Positions 27,235 through 35,800 of a stretch of 64,000 bases of DNA are shown here, in pieces. Both the position numbers and the translations under genes were made by a program. How positions within the stretch are numbered: position 1 is the stretch's first letter; the number at the start of each line of letters is the position of its first letter. This DNA is from an uncultured Planctomycetia bacterium (GTDB lineage: Bacteria > Planctomycetota > Phycisphaerae > Phycisphaerales > SM1A02), in assembly GCA_937871505.1 (NCBI GenBank), contig CALMPF010000021.1:1-64000 (forward strand). Reading direction: 5' to 3'. Below the pieces are notes generated by a model, which had not been told where the DNA came from, did not search any database, and saw nothing but the letters and a program-made list of their open reading frames with translations.

Positions 27235-27305
27235 CGCAGTGCCTGCCTGACTCCGCCGTTCCTTCGGCGATCGGGCGTTCCGTCCGGGGGCCCGATCCTG
27301 AGAGG

Positions 27306-27878
27306 TCAGATTGGCGGACAACGGAGCGAACCGCCGCCCAGGCGCCGTTCTTCCGCCACCTCTCGAAGTTCCTCCGCCAGCGTCGCCCGCGCCCGGTGGA
27401 GCCGGCTCATCACGGTCCCGATGGGAACCTCGATGACCTCCGCGATCTCGCGGTACTTCAGCCCCTCGACCGCCCAGAGCAGGAGGACCTCGCGGAAGTC
27501 CGGTCGCAGCCGGGCGATGGCGACCTTGATCCGCTGATCCACCTTCTCCCAGTCGAGGCCGGCGAGGTTCCAGAGCGGACCCTCGGCATCAGGTTCCGGG
27601 CCGGGATGGGCGGCGTCGGCCCCGGCGTCCTCCATCGGGATCGGTCGCCTCCGGGCCCGCTCCAGCTCGGTGAAGAAGACGTTGTGCAGGATGCGGAAGA
27701 GCCAGGCCTTGAGGCCGCCGGCCCGCTCCTCGAAGCGGTCGCTGGCGCGGAGTGCCCGGAGGTACGTCTCCTGCACGAGATCCGCTGCGCCCTGCTCGTC
27801 GCGCGCAAGCTGCCGGGCCATGCGCCAGAGCGCATCGAGGTGTTCCAGCGCTCGGCGCTCGAAGGTGGACCGATCCAC
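27306..27878 (-). CDS. ECF-family RNA polymerase sigma factor
   Basis: 190-residue sigma-70 family factor with the ECF two-domain layout. Region 2 is ARDEQGAADLVQETYLRALR ... LKAWLFRILHNVFFTELERAR. Region 4 is LRPDFREVLLLWAVEGLKYREIAEVIEVPIGTVMSRLHRARATL. The start is uncertain: I use the GTG giving VDRSTFERRALEHLD; an ATG 17 codons upstream is possible. It is followed on the same strand by an anti-sigma-like gene and a secreted TPR protein, forming a probable envelope-stress module. It is divergent from metG (185 bp apart). Confidence 0.92.
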   Translation of the reverse strand: MDRSTFERRALEHLDALWRMARQLARDEQGAADLVQETYLRALRASDRFEERAGGLKAWLFRILHNVFFTELERARRRPIPMEDAGADAAHPGPEPDAEGPLWNLAGLDWEKVDQRIKVAIARLRPDFREVLLLWAVEGLKYREIAEVIEVPIGTVMSRLHRARATLAEELREVAEERRLGGGSLRCPPI

Positions 27879-28063
27879 AGGCCCGGATGATGGACGCCCG
27901 GCGCGTCGGAGGCAAGCACTTCGGCGCAAACCGGCTCCGCCCGCGGCGTCCAGCGGCGTCGAAGGTCGCCTTCCGTCGCACGCTCGCCAGAGGAAGTTCG
28001 ATCGGGGTCTGGCGATCCGTGCGTTCCGAAGCCGACTCGGGCCGCTTCTACAATCGCCGCTTC

Positions 28064-29767
28064 ATGCCGCCGCCGCATCACCCACCGCCATCCGGGACGG
28101 AACATGGTCACGACGGCGCCGCCGCGCGCGAGCGGGTCTACGTGACGACGCCGATCTACTACGTCAACGACCGTCCTCACATCGGGCACGCGTACACCAC
28201 GACCGTCTGCGACGTCTACGCCCGCGCGATGCGGTCCCTCGGACACGAGGTCTTCTTCCTGACCGGAACCGACGAACATGGCGTCAAGGTCGAGAAGTCG
28301 GCGCGCGAGCACGGGCTCGAGCCTCAGGAGTGGGCCGATCGCAACGCGGCGACCTTCCAGCAGATCCTCGCGACCTTCGAGCTGACCAACGACGACTTCA
28401 TCCGCACGACGCAGGCGCGTCACGTGGTGCAGGTCCAGGCCTTCGTCGCGGAGCTCATCCGGCGCGGCGTCGTCTACCTCGGCCGCTTCGAAGGCTGGTA
28501 CGACGAGGGCCAGGAGGAGTACTACACCCAGACCAAGGCGGAGTCGGTCGGCCTCGTCAGCCCGGTGAACGGCCGTCCGCTGGTGCGCGCCTCGGAGGAG
28601 AACTACTTCTTTCGGCTCAGCGCGTTCCAGTCGCGCCTGGAAGCGCTCTTCGCCGAGCGGCCGGAGTTCGTTCGGCCCGCGGCGCGGCGCAACGAGGTGC
28701 TGGGGCGCCTGCGCGAAGGGCTTCAGGACTTCCCGATCAGCCGAACCAACTTCTCCTGGGGGATTCCCGTTCCAGGCGACGAGCGGCACGTGCTCTGGGT
28801 CTGGGTCGATGCGCTCTTCAACTATGCGAGCGCGCTGGGGATGGGTGCGGGGCTGGGGTTCCGCGACGGAGCGGATGCCGGCTCCGGGACTCCGCAGGGT
28901 CCCCGACCGTCCGTGCCGGAGAGTCTCCATGTCGATCCAGCGCGCCGGCGCTTCTGGCCGGCGACGTATCACGTCGTCGGCAAGGAGATCCTCTGGTTCC
29001 ACGCCGTCGTATGGCCCGCCATCCTGATGGCGCTGGAGCTGCCGCTGCCGCAGACGATCTACGCCCACAGCTTCTGGATCTCCGGCGGCCAGAAGATGAG
29101 CAAGTCGCTGGGGAACTTCGTCGACATCGAGACGATCGAGACCTTCCTCGACCGCTATGGCCTCGACTCGTGGCGCTGGTTCATGGCCACGCGCGGCCCG
29201 ATCGGGGCGTCGGACTCGGACTTCACCGCAGCGGCCTTCCACGAGAGCTACACGACCGACTTGGTGAACACCGTCGGCAACTGCGCCAGCCGCGTCACCG
29301 CGATGATCGAGCGTTACTTCGGCGGCGTCGTCCCTCCCGACGACCCGGGGCTCGCGATCGGCGCCGCCGCCGGCCTTGACGACCTCGCGGGAGAGAGCCG
29401 GCGCGTCGTGGAGGCCGCAATCGAGGCGTTTGGGCGCTTCGAGCTCGCGGACGCGCTGCTCGGAGCCGTCGGCCTGCTGCGCTCGGTGGATGCCTTCATC
29501 AACGCCTCCGAGCCCTTCAGGATCGCCAAGGACGAAGGCCGCCGCGCCGAGCTCGGGGCGATTCTCTACCGCTGCGCCGAGGCGGTGCGGATCGCCGGGG
29601 CGCTTCTTGAGCCCGCGATGCCCGGTCGGATGGCGACCCTCGCGGCCGCCCTCGGCGGCGGCGAGCCGCGCGGGTCGCTCGTCGAGCGGACGCGCTGGGG
29701 AGGCCTCCGCCCGGGCGATCGCGTGAGCAAGCTCGCGCTCTTTCCGCGCCTCGAGCCGAAGGCATGA
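28064..29767 (+). CDS. metG: methionyl-tRNA synthetase
   Basis: 567-residue class I aminoacyl-tRNA synthetase. The HIGH signature is in NDRPHIGHAY (residues 39-42) and the KMSKS loop in GGQKMSKSLGN. The connective peptide lacks the CxxC zinc knuckles (FEGWYDEGQEEYYTQTKAE), as in the zinc-free MetG group. There is a Gly/Ala-rich insertion near GLGFRDGADAGSGTPQ, between FNYASAL and FWPATYHVVGKEI. No C-terminal tRNA-binding EMAP domain is present. The first ~20 residues are His/Pro-rich. Its stop overlaps the next gene start (ATGA), indicating translational coupling. Confidence 0.97.
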   Translation: MPPPHHPPPSGTEHGHDGAAARERVYVTTPIYYVNDRPHIGHAYTTTVCDVYARAMRSLGHEVFFLTGTDEHGVKVEKSAREHGLEPQEWADRNAATFQQILATFELTNDDFIRTTQARHVVQVQAFVAELIRRGVVYLGRFEGWYDEGQEEYYTQTKAESVGLVSPVNGRPLVRASEENYFFRLSAFQSRLEALFAERPEFVRPAARRNEVLGRLREGLQDFPISRTNFSWGIPVPGDERHVLWVWVDALFNYASALGMGAGLGFRDGADAGSGTPQGPRPSVPESLHVDPARRRFWPATYHVVGKEILWFHAVVWPAILMALELPLPQTIYAHSFWISGGQKMSKSLGNFVDIETIETFLDRYGLDSWRWFMATRGPIGASDSDFTAAAFHESYTTDLVNTVGNCASRVTAMIERYFGGVVPPDDPGLAIGAAAGLDDLAGESRRVVEAAIEAFGRFELADALLGAVGLLRSVDAFINASEPFRIAKDEGRRAELGAILYRCAEAVRIAGALLEPAMPGRMATLAAALGGGEPRGSLVERTRWGGLRPGDRVSKLALFPRLEPKA

Positions 29768-31143
29768 GCGCCGAGGAGCCGTCGCACTCCGCGGGCGAAG
29801 GAGCGCCGGCCGGCAGCGCTTGGAGGCCGCCCGACGAGCGGCGCGGGCGCATCCGCCGCGCGATCGAGTCGACGCTGCTCATCCGCGAGGGCGAGGGCGC
29901 GGCCTTCCTGCTCTCGGCGGCGTACTTCTTCCTCGTCCTCTCGGCGTGGTACGTGATCCGGCCGATTCGCGAGGAGATGGGGCTCGCCGGAGGGGTGAGG
30001 AATCTCCCGTGGCTCATGACCGCGACCCTCGTCGCGATGCTCGTGGTCAACCCGATCTACGCCTGGGTGGTCGCGCGGCTTCCGCGGCGCCGCTTCGTGC
30101 CGCTCGTCTACCGCTTCTTCGCGCTGAACCTGCTGCTCTTTCTGCTGCTGATCTGGCTGGGTCCGCCGACGTGGTCGCTCTGGATCGGGCGGATCTTCTA
30201 CGTCTGGAGCAGCGTCTTCAACCTCTTCGTGGTGAGCGTCTTCTGGAGCGTGATGGTCGATGCCCACAGCGCCGGGCAGGCCAAGCGGCTCTTCGGCGCC
30301 ATCGGCGTGGGCGGGACGCTCGGCGCGATCGTCGGCGGAACCGCGACCGCGTGGCTGGTCGCATTCACGGGTCCTCTGCCCCTGATTCTCCTCTCGGTCG
30401 TCCTCCTCGAATGCGCCGTGCGGGTCTTTCGTGGCATAGCGCTGCGGCAAGGGCTCGAGAGCGCGGGGAGGGCGGAGCCTGGCCACGATCCGATCGCGGG
30501 CTTCAAGCTCCTGATTCGATCTCCCTACCTGATCGGGATCGCGCTCTACCTGCTGCTCTTCACCATGACCGGGACGCAGCTCTACATGGCCCAGATGGAG
30601 ATCGTGGATGCGACGATCCCCGCGCGCGAGGATCGGACCCGGTTCTTTGCGATCGTCGACATCGCGACGAACGGGCTCACCCTGGTCTTTCAGGCGTTCG
30701 CGACCGGTCGATTCCTGCTCATGGCAGGGCTCGCCGCCGCGCTGGTCGTGGTTCCCCTGCTCACGCTCGGCGGCTTCGGGGCCTTGCTGGCGGCACCCTC
30801 GATCGCGGTCGTCGCCGCCTTCCAGGTGCTCCGGCGGGCGATGCACTTCGCGGTCGACCGGCCCGCGCGCGAAGCGCTCTTCACGCCGCTCTCGGCGGAT
30901 GCGAAGTACAAGACGAAGGCGTTCCTCGACACCTTCGTCTACCGGGCGGGCGATGCCGCCGGCGCTTGGACGAAGTCGCTCGTCGGCCTCGTGACGCCGC
31001 TGGCCGCGGCGCCCACGCTGGTGGCGATGGCGCTCTCGGTGCTTTGGCTAGGCACTGGCGTTGCGCTCGGCGCCGGGTTTCGCCGCCGCGCCGCCGAGGG
31101 ATCGAGCGGCGCGGTCGCGGAGGGACGGCGCGAGAGGCCGTGA
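29764..31143 (+). CDS. NTP/NDP exchange transporter-like MFS membrane protein
   Basis: 459-residue polytopic membrane protein with about 11-12 predicted helices. It resembles the NTP/NDP-antiporter-like branch of the MFS (PRRRFVPLVYRFFALNLL, IFYVWSSVFNLFVVSVFWSVM, AKRLFGAIGVGGTLGAIVGG, RAMHFAVDRPAREALFTPL, KYKTKAFLDTFVYRAGDA). In free-living bacteria these are usually annotated as MFS proteins and their substrate is unknown, so true ATP/ADP exchange should not be assumed. The start overlaps the metG stop by four bases (ATGA). The first ~35 and last ~25 residues are hydrophilic low-complexity tails. Confidence 0.88.
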   Translation: MSAEEPSHSAGEGAPAGSAWRPPDERRGRIRRAIESTLLIREGEGAAFLLSAAYFFLVLSAWYVIRPIREEMGLAGGVRNLPWLMTATLVAMLVVNPIYAWVVARLPRRRFVPLVYRFFALNLLLFLLLIWLGPPTWSLWIGRIFYVWSSVFNLFVVSVFWSVMVDAHSAGQAKRLFGAIGVGGTLGAIVGGTATAWLVAFTGPLPLILLSVVLLECAVRVFRGIALRQGLESAGRAEPGHDPIAGFKLLIRSPYLIGIALYLLLFTMTGTQLYMAQMEIVDATIPAREDRTRFFAIVDIATNGLTLVFQAFATGRFLLMAGLAAALVVVPLLTLGGFGALLAAPSIAVVAAFQVLRRAMHFAVDRPAREALFTPLSADAKYKTKAFLDTFVYRAGDAAGAWTKSLVGLVTPLAAAPTLVAMALSVLWLGTGVALGAGFRRRAAEGSSGAVAEGRRERP

Positions 31144-31430
31144 TCCCTCGATGGCCCCATTCGCGCGCGCTCGGTGGCGCTCGGCCGCGCCTGGCGGCGG
31201 CGCGAGCGGAGGCGCTGCGCTCGACGGGGACCCGTCGGAGATCCTCCACGGCGATCAGCTCGGCCAGCGCAGGATGAACGACCGCTCTCGGTGCGAACAG
31301 CGTTGATCGTGCCCCGAGAGCGCTGCGGCGGACACCGGTCGGTGCGGGCTCCGGCAGAGGGCCTTGGCCCTCCGGAAGCCGCGGTCTCGCTCTTGCGGCG
31401 CGCAGCGATGGCTACCCTCCATCGGTCGCG

Positions 31431-32384
31431 ATGGTCGAGCGCACGCCCTCCCGTTCTCCGCTTCTCAGTCGCTACGACGCGGTTCGCGCTCGGATCGTCG
31501 AGGCCTCCCTGCGCTCCGGGCGGCGCCCCTCCGAGGTGACGCTTGTGGCGGTGAGCAAGAGCGCCACGCCTGAGCAGATCGTCGAGCTGGCGTGCGCCGG
31601 ACATCGGGACTTTGGCGAGAACCGCGTGCAGTTGCTGGCAGAGCGGGTCGCTCAGCTCGGCCAGCTCGTTCAGCCCGCCGGCCTCGGCGGGGAGCTCGGC
31701 GCGGCGCGCGAGCGGCCGACGCGCTCGGGTCCGCGGCCCGCCGAGACCAGCCAAGGGCTTCTCTTCGGGCCGGAAGCGCACTCGGCCTCTGAGTCGGTCG
31801 GGCCTGCTCCTGACGTCGCGGCCGCCTCCGCGACGCTCGCCGAGACGACAGCGCCGCCGCCGTCGAGCCGCCGCACCGAGTCGGCCCCCTTCACCGCCGG
31901 GGTCCTCTCCGACGCCCGCTGGCATCTGATCGGGCCGCTCCAGCGGAACAAGGTCCGCAAGGCGATCGAGCTCTCGAGCCTCATTCACTCGGTCGAGAAC
32001 CTCAGGCAGGCCGAGGCGATTCACGAGGAGGCGATGTCTCGCGACACGGTCGCCGAGGTCCTCGTCCAGGTGAACGTCGCCGGCGAGAAGGCCAAGCACG
32101 GAATGAACGCCCGCGCGGTGCCCGCGGTCGTCGAACAGCTCGAGACGATGGCGGGCCTCGAGGTTCGCGGCCTGATGTGCATGGCGCCGCTGGTGGACGA
32201 CCCCGAGAGCGTCCGCCCGATCTTCGAACAGTGCCGCGAGCTCTTCGACGAGCTGCGTCGGGCCGACGGCGCCCGGAGACGCTTCGACACGCTCTCGATG
32301 GGCATGAGCAACGACTTCGAGGTCGCCATCGAGTGCGGCGCCACGATGCTCCGCGTGGGTTCCGCGATCTTCGCCGAGGCGTAG
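31431..32384 (+). CDS. yggS: YggS-family PLP homeostasis protein with a large insertion
   Basis: 317-residue member of the YggS/PLPBP family, which controls free pyridoxal phosphate. The PLP lysine is Lys43 in VAVSKSATPEQI. Other landmarks are DFGENRVQ, RWHLIGPLQRNKVRK, HSVENL, VLVQVNVAGEKAKHG, GLMCMAPL and SMGMSNDFEVAIECGATMLRVGSAIF. Typical members have about 225-235 residues. Here an ~80-residue Ala/Pro/Ser-rich block (about residues 79-159) sits between beta-strands 2 and 3, before RWHLIG. The frame is open through it, so it is an insertion rather than a frameshift. Confidence 0.94.
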   Translation: MVERTPSRSPLLSRYDAVRARIVEASLRSGRRPSEVTLVAVSKSATPEQIVELACAGHRDFGENRVQLLAERVAQLGQLVQPAGLGGELGAARERPTRSGPRPAETSQGLLFGPEAHSASESVGPAPDVAAASATLAETTAPPPSSRRTESAPFTAGVLSDARWHLIGPLQRNKVRKAIELSSLIHSVENLRQAEAIHEEAMSRDTVAEVLVQVNVAGEKAKHGMNARAVPAVVEQLETMAGLEVRGLMCMAPLVDDPESVRPIFEQCRELFDELRRADGARRRFDTLSMGMSNDFEVAIECGATMLRVGSAIFAEA

Positions 32385-32792
32385 CCGCACGAAGCCGAGG
32401 CGCAGCCGCACGAACTCCGGAGAATCGGCGGGCGGGCCGGAGTGCGCGAGAGCGCCCATGGTTCTGAACGAGTCGCGCGGGTTTCGTCGACCGCGATGTA
32501 GCATGGCGACCGATCAGCGTCGGAGTCCGCGGCGCCGCAACGCTCAGTCGGCGCGGCGCGGCACTCCCAGCCGGCGAGAGCGGGCGGAACCGGAACCTCG
32601 GCCATGTCAATCACGCCAGCCATGTCAATCGTGTCAGCCATGTCAGCCAGGCCAGTCATGTCGAGCATGTCGAGCATGTCGAGCGTGTCGCCGGGATCGA
32701 GTGCGTCGCCGCCATCGGTCGAGTGTGCCAGAGGGGCCGGCTCGGTCGGGCCAAGCTGCTCGGCTGCGCCGAGCCCAGCGCGCGGGGGCCGC
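32385..32792. other. gene-free region upstream of the DUF3300 gene
   Basis: About 400 bp between yggS and the DUF3300 gene. It contains the 32602-32694 short repeat and no credible gene. The frame of the downstream gene is open from 32604, but that stretch has weaker third-position GC bias than genuine coding DNA here. Confidence 0.45.
32602..32694. repeat. CATGTC-based short tandem repeat
   Basis: Repeats built on CATGTCxAx, ending in about four 9-bp units (CATGTCGAG) with looser GCCATGTCAATC units before them. If the downstream gene started at the first ATG, this would encode a Met/Ser-rich leader. I regard it as a 5' non-coding repeat. Confidence 0.7.
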
Positions 32793-34247
32793 GTGGATTC
32801 CCTCCCGCGCAGAGCGCTGCGCGCGCTGGCCATGCTGATCGCCTCGATCGGCGTGATCGTCGTCGCGCTTCGAGCGGAGCCGGCGCACGGAGCGGCCGCG
32901 CTTGCCCAGGACCTCTCGATTCCCTCGCGCGCCGGCCAGGGACTCCCGATGGAGGATCTGAAGGAACTCGTCGGTCCGATTGCGCTCTACCCCGACGTGC
33001 TGCTGGCGAACACGCTTGCGGCATCGGTCTTTCCGGCAGACGTCGTCGCGGCGCAGGCGCTGCGCGAGCGAGGGGGCGATCCCGCCGACCCCGACGCGTC
33101 CGGCGCGGAGTCGTGGGATGACTCCGTTCGCTTCATCGCCGCGTTTCCCGACGTCCTCGCGATGCTGGCGGAGTACGAGGACTGGACGAGCGCGCTGGGA
33201 GAGGCATACCTCGTCCAGTCCGGGGACGTGCTCGACGCAATCCAGGAGCTCCGCGCGATCGCATGGGAGAACGGCGCCCTGCAAAGCAACGAGAAGCAAG
33301 TGGTCGTCCAGGAAGGCCCGACGATCATCGTCGAACCCGCGAACCCGCAGGTGATCTTCGTCCCGGTCTATCAGCCGAGCGTCGTCTTCGTCCGGCAGCC
33401 GGTGGCCCCGATCCTCATCGGCTTCGGCGTCGGGGTGGCGGTCGGCGCGATCTGGTCGAACAACGTCCACGTCTCCTGGGGGATGGGCGGCCTCGCGTGG
33501 GGACCGGGCTTCTGGTGGAGCAGCAGCAGGGTGCGCGTCAACCAGAACGTCAACGTCAACGTGAACATCAACCGCAGCGACCGCACCACCATCAACCTCC
33601 CGGGACGACGGCCGGGACAGGACGGCAGCCGGTGGCGTCCCGACTCGTCGCGGCTGCCAGCGCAGCGGCCGCAGCGGCCCGGCTCCGGAACTGGTTCCGG
33701 AGCCAGTGCTGGGGCCAGTCCGGGGGCCAGTCCTGGGGCCAGTCCTGGGGTGGGGGCCGGCGGCCGGCCGTCGCTCGATGACTTTCGCGGCATCGGGAGC
33801 GGTCGCGCTCCCGGCGGCGCGAGCGGCGCTGCGGGTCGGATTCCGTCGATTCCGGCGCGGCCCGGCGCGCCGTCGCTCGGTGGCGGGGTTGGTGGAGCGC
33901 CGCCGAGTCTCGGAGGCGGCGCGACGGCGCGACCTTCCCTCCCGGCGAACCGACCCAGCCTCCCGTCGGCAACGCCGGCGCGGCCGAGCGCTCCGATCGC
34001 GCGACCGTCGGATCGTCCAGCACGTCCTGCGGCTCCCGCCGCCGGGTCGCGACCGACGAGACCGAGCGCCGGCGGGACGGTGTCGCGGCCAGGAGGGGCG
34101 ACCTCGCGGCCATCGGCGCCGGCGCGCGGCTCGGTGAATCGGCCCGCGACGCCCACGCGCGGCAGCGCGTTCCAGCCGGGCGGCGGAGGATCGGCTCCGT
34201 CGCGAGTCTCGAGGCCGACCGGTGGCGCCCGCGGACGCGGGCGTTGA
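32793..34247 (+). CDS. DUF3300 family secreted protein
   Basis: 484 residues from a GTG start. The GTG opens a normal signal peptide (VDSLPRRALRALAMLIASIG ... ALAQ). The DUF3300 domain begins at LPMEDLKELVGPIALYPDVLLANTLAAS and runs through IIVEPANPQVIFVPVYQPSVVF. This is followed by a small membrane-like Gly stretch (ILIGFGVGVAVGAIW) and an Asn-rich run (NQNVNVNVNINRSD). The C-terminal half is a Pro/Ala/Gly/Arg-rich tail with a DNA repeat coding for GASPGASPG. An ATG at 32604 extends the frame through a repeat and was not chosen. DUF3300 genes are often paired with DUF2950, as here. Function unknown. Confidence 0.85.
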   Translation: MDSLPRRALRALAMLIASIGVIVVALRAEPAHGAAALAQDLSIPSRAGQGLPMEDLKELVGPIALYPDVLLANTLAASVFPADVVAAQALRERGGDPADPDASGAESWDDSVRFIAAFPDVLAMLAEYEDWTSALGEAYLVQSGDVLDAIQELRAIAWENGALQSNEKQVVVQEGPTIIVEPANPQVIFVPVYQPSVVFVRQPVAPILIGFGVGVAVGAIWSNNVHVSWGMGGLAWGPGFWWSSSRVRVNQNVNVNVNINRSDRTTINLPGRRPGQDGSRWRPDSSRLPAQRPQRPGSGTGSGASAGASPGASPGASPGVGAGGRPSLDDFRGIGSGRAPGGASGAAGRIPSIPARPGAPSLGGGVGGAPPSLGGGATARPSLPANRPSLPSATPARPSAPIARPSDRPARPAAPAAGSRPTRPSAGGTVSRPGGATSRPSAPARGSVNRPATPTRGSAFQPGGGGSAPSRVSRPTGGARGRGR

Positions 34248-34304
34248 TCCCCGCGCGGCGAGCGGGATGTGCGAGCGGAATGGGGAAGTGACGGAGACCA
34301 GCGC

Positions 34305-35405
34305 ATGAAGAGCTTGACTGGAGTTTCACGCAGATTTCTCGACGCGATGCGTTCCGCGGCGCTGGTCCTTCGAGCGGGGGCAGCGCCGTTCCGCGCCGCC
34401 GCTGCCGGGAGGGTGATCGCCGTGGGGACCCTCCTCCTCTGCGCCGCGCCCGCCGGTCTGACGGGGTGCGCATCGAGCGCCTCCGAGCGCGGCGAGGGTT
34501 CGGGCACGACCGCTGGGCAGCGCCGCTTCGAGACGTCTGAAGACGCCGTGGCGGCGCTGATCGCCGCCGCAGAGCGCGGCGATGTCGAGGAGGTCCGGTC
34601 GCTCTTCGGACCCGGAGCCGACGAGCTCGAGTCCGACTCCCGCGACCGCACCCAGGGCGATCTCATGCGGTTGGCCGCCGCGTACGCCCGCGGCCACGCG
34701 CTCCTGGTCGACGAGACCGCGACCGTCGGCGGCGTCGCCGGGCCGGTTCGCGTGACGCTCGCCGTCGGCGAGAACCTCTGGGAGTTCCCCGTGCCGATCG
34801 TCCGCGATGGCGCTCCGCCGCGATGGCGGTTCGACACCGCCTCCGGCCTCCGCGCTGTGCTCGAAGCGCGCTGGGAGGCCAACGCAAACGCGGCGATCGA
34901 GTTCCTGCTTCAGTGCATCGCGGCGCAGGAGGAGTATCGCCGGCTCGATCCGATTGGGGACGGCGGCTACGCGAAGCGCTTTCGCAGCGAGCGGGGAACC
35001 CGCAACGGTCTCTGGTGGCCGGATGACCTCGCGCCGCCGATTTCGCCGCTGGGTCCGATGGTCGACGAGGCGGTGGTCGCCGCCGGGGGCGACGTTGATC
35101 CGTGGGGCGTGCAGTCGTATCGCGGATACCGCTTTCGAGTGCTCACCGGCGCGACCGCCGCGGCACCGTCGCCGAGCGGTTTCGTCGGCGCTCGCACCTG
35201 GATCGACCAGCGCGGCGCCCTGACTGGAGGATTCGCGTTCCTCGCATGGCCCGCGAGCTATGGGGAGACCGGGGTCGAGAGCATCCTCGTCGCGATGGAT
35301 GGCACCGTCTGGATGCGGGATCTCGGCCCGGAGACCGACTCGATCGTCGCGGCGATTGCGCTCCTCGATCCGGCGGCGGGATGGGAAGTCGTCGAGATCG
35401 AGTGA
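34305..35405 (+). CDS. DUF2950 family lipoprotein
   Basis: 366-residue exported protein. It starts at ATG with GGAG upstream, and the first ~60 residues contain a hydrophobic segment ending LLLCAAPAGLTGC, a plausible lipobox. The DUF2950 domain covers the remainder: FETSEDAVAALIAAAERGDVEEVRSLFGPGA, LWEFPVPIVRDGAPPRWRFD, GYRFRVLTGAT and GTVWMRDLG. It lies 57 bp after the DUF3300 gene on the same strand. This gene pair is known from other proteobacterial and planctomycete genomes, but its role has not been established to my knowledge. Confidence 0.9.
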   Translation: MKSLTGVSRRFLDAMRSAALVLRAGAAPFRAAAAGRVIAVGTLLLCAAPAGLTGCASSASERGEGSGTTAGQRRFETSEDAVAALIAAAERGDVEEVRSLFGPGADELESDSRDRTQGDLMRLAAAYARGHALLVDETATVGGVAGPVRVTLAVGENLWEFPVPIVRDGAPPRWRFDTASGLRAVLEARWEANANAAIEFLLQCIAAQEEYRRLDPIGDGGYAKRFRSERGTRNGLWWPDDLAPPISPLGPMVDEAVVAAGGDVDPWGVQSYRGYRFRVLTGATAAAPSPSGFVGARTWIDQRGALTGGFAFLAWPASYGETGVESILVAMDGTVWMRDLGPETDSIVAAIALLDPAAGWEVVEIE

Positions 35406-35800
35406 CGCTTCCTCGTCGGTGGGGGCGCTCGGGTGCTCCGGGCGCGCCGGGCTGGAGCTTCGACGCCCCGACGCGACGCCTGGACTGGGGCGCGGACAGG
35501 CTCGCGTCCGACGGCGCGCTGGGCTGGAACTTCGACGCCCCGACGCGACGCCGTGCGGCCGTCGGCACCCGGCGCGCGGGAGTTCCGACTCGAATGGTCG
35601 CAGGCGGTCTCTTCGGCGCCGGAACTCGCGAGCGGCAGCATGTCCACCCCGTCGCCGCCGAGAGCGCGCACCGCCCGCCGCTCGCGCACGGCGGGCGATC
35701 GAGCGGATCGTCCGCGCGCGCTCGTGCGCCCCGCTCGCGCCGAGGGCTGAAGGTCCGACGAGCCGTTCGAGCAAACGTATCGGAGCGCTACCGTCTCGCG
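35406..35800. other. intergenic region with duplicated 32-bp element
   Basis: 395 bp with no credible gene. It contains a near-perfect 32-bp direct duplication (listed separately). The rest is GC-rich sequence without recognisable signals. Confidence 0.5.
35449..35552. repeat. 32-bp direct duplication
   Basis: Copies at 35449-35480 and 35521-35552 differ at one base and share the core GCTTCGACGCCCCGACGCGA (AACTTC in the second copy). The period is 72 bp. The GAGCTTCGACGC core also occurs inverted at 63151-63163 and near 63270-63281, linking this to the dispersed element family. Confidence 0.75.

Noticed and set aside
32604-32792. N-terminal extension of the DUF3300 protein from the ATG at 32604
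   Set aside because: The stretch is a CATGTC repeat with weak codon bias, and a signal peptide begins at the GTG at 32793. The longer form remains possible.
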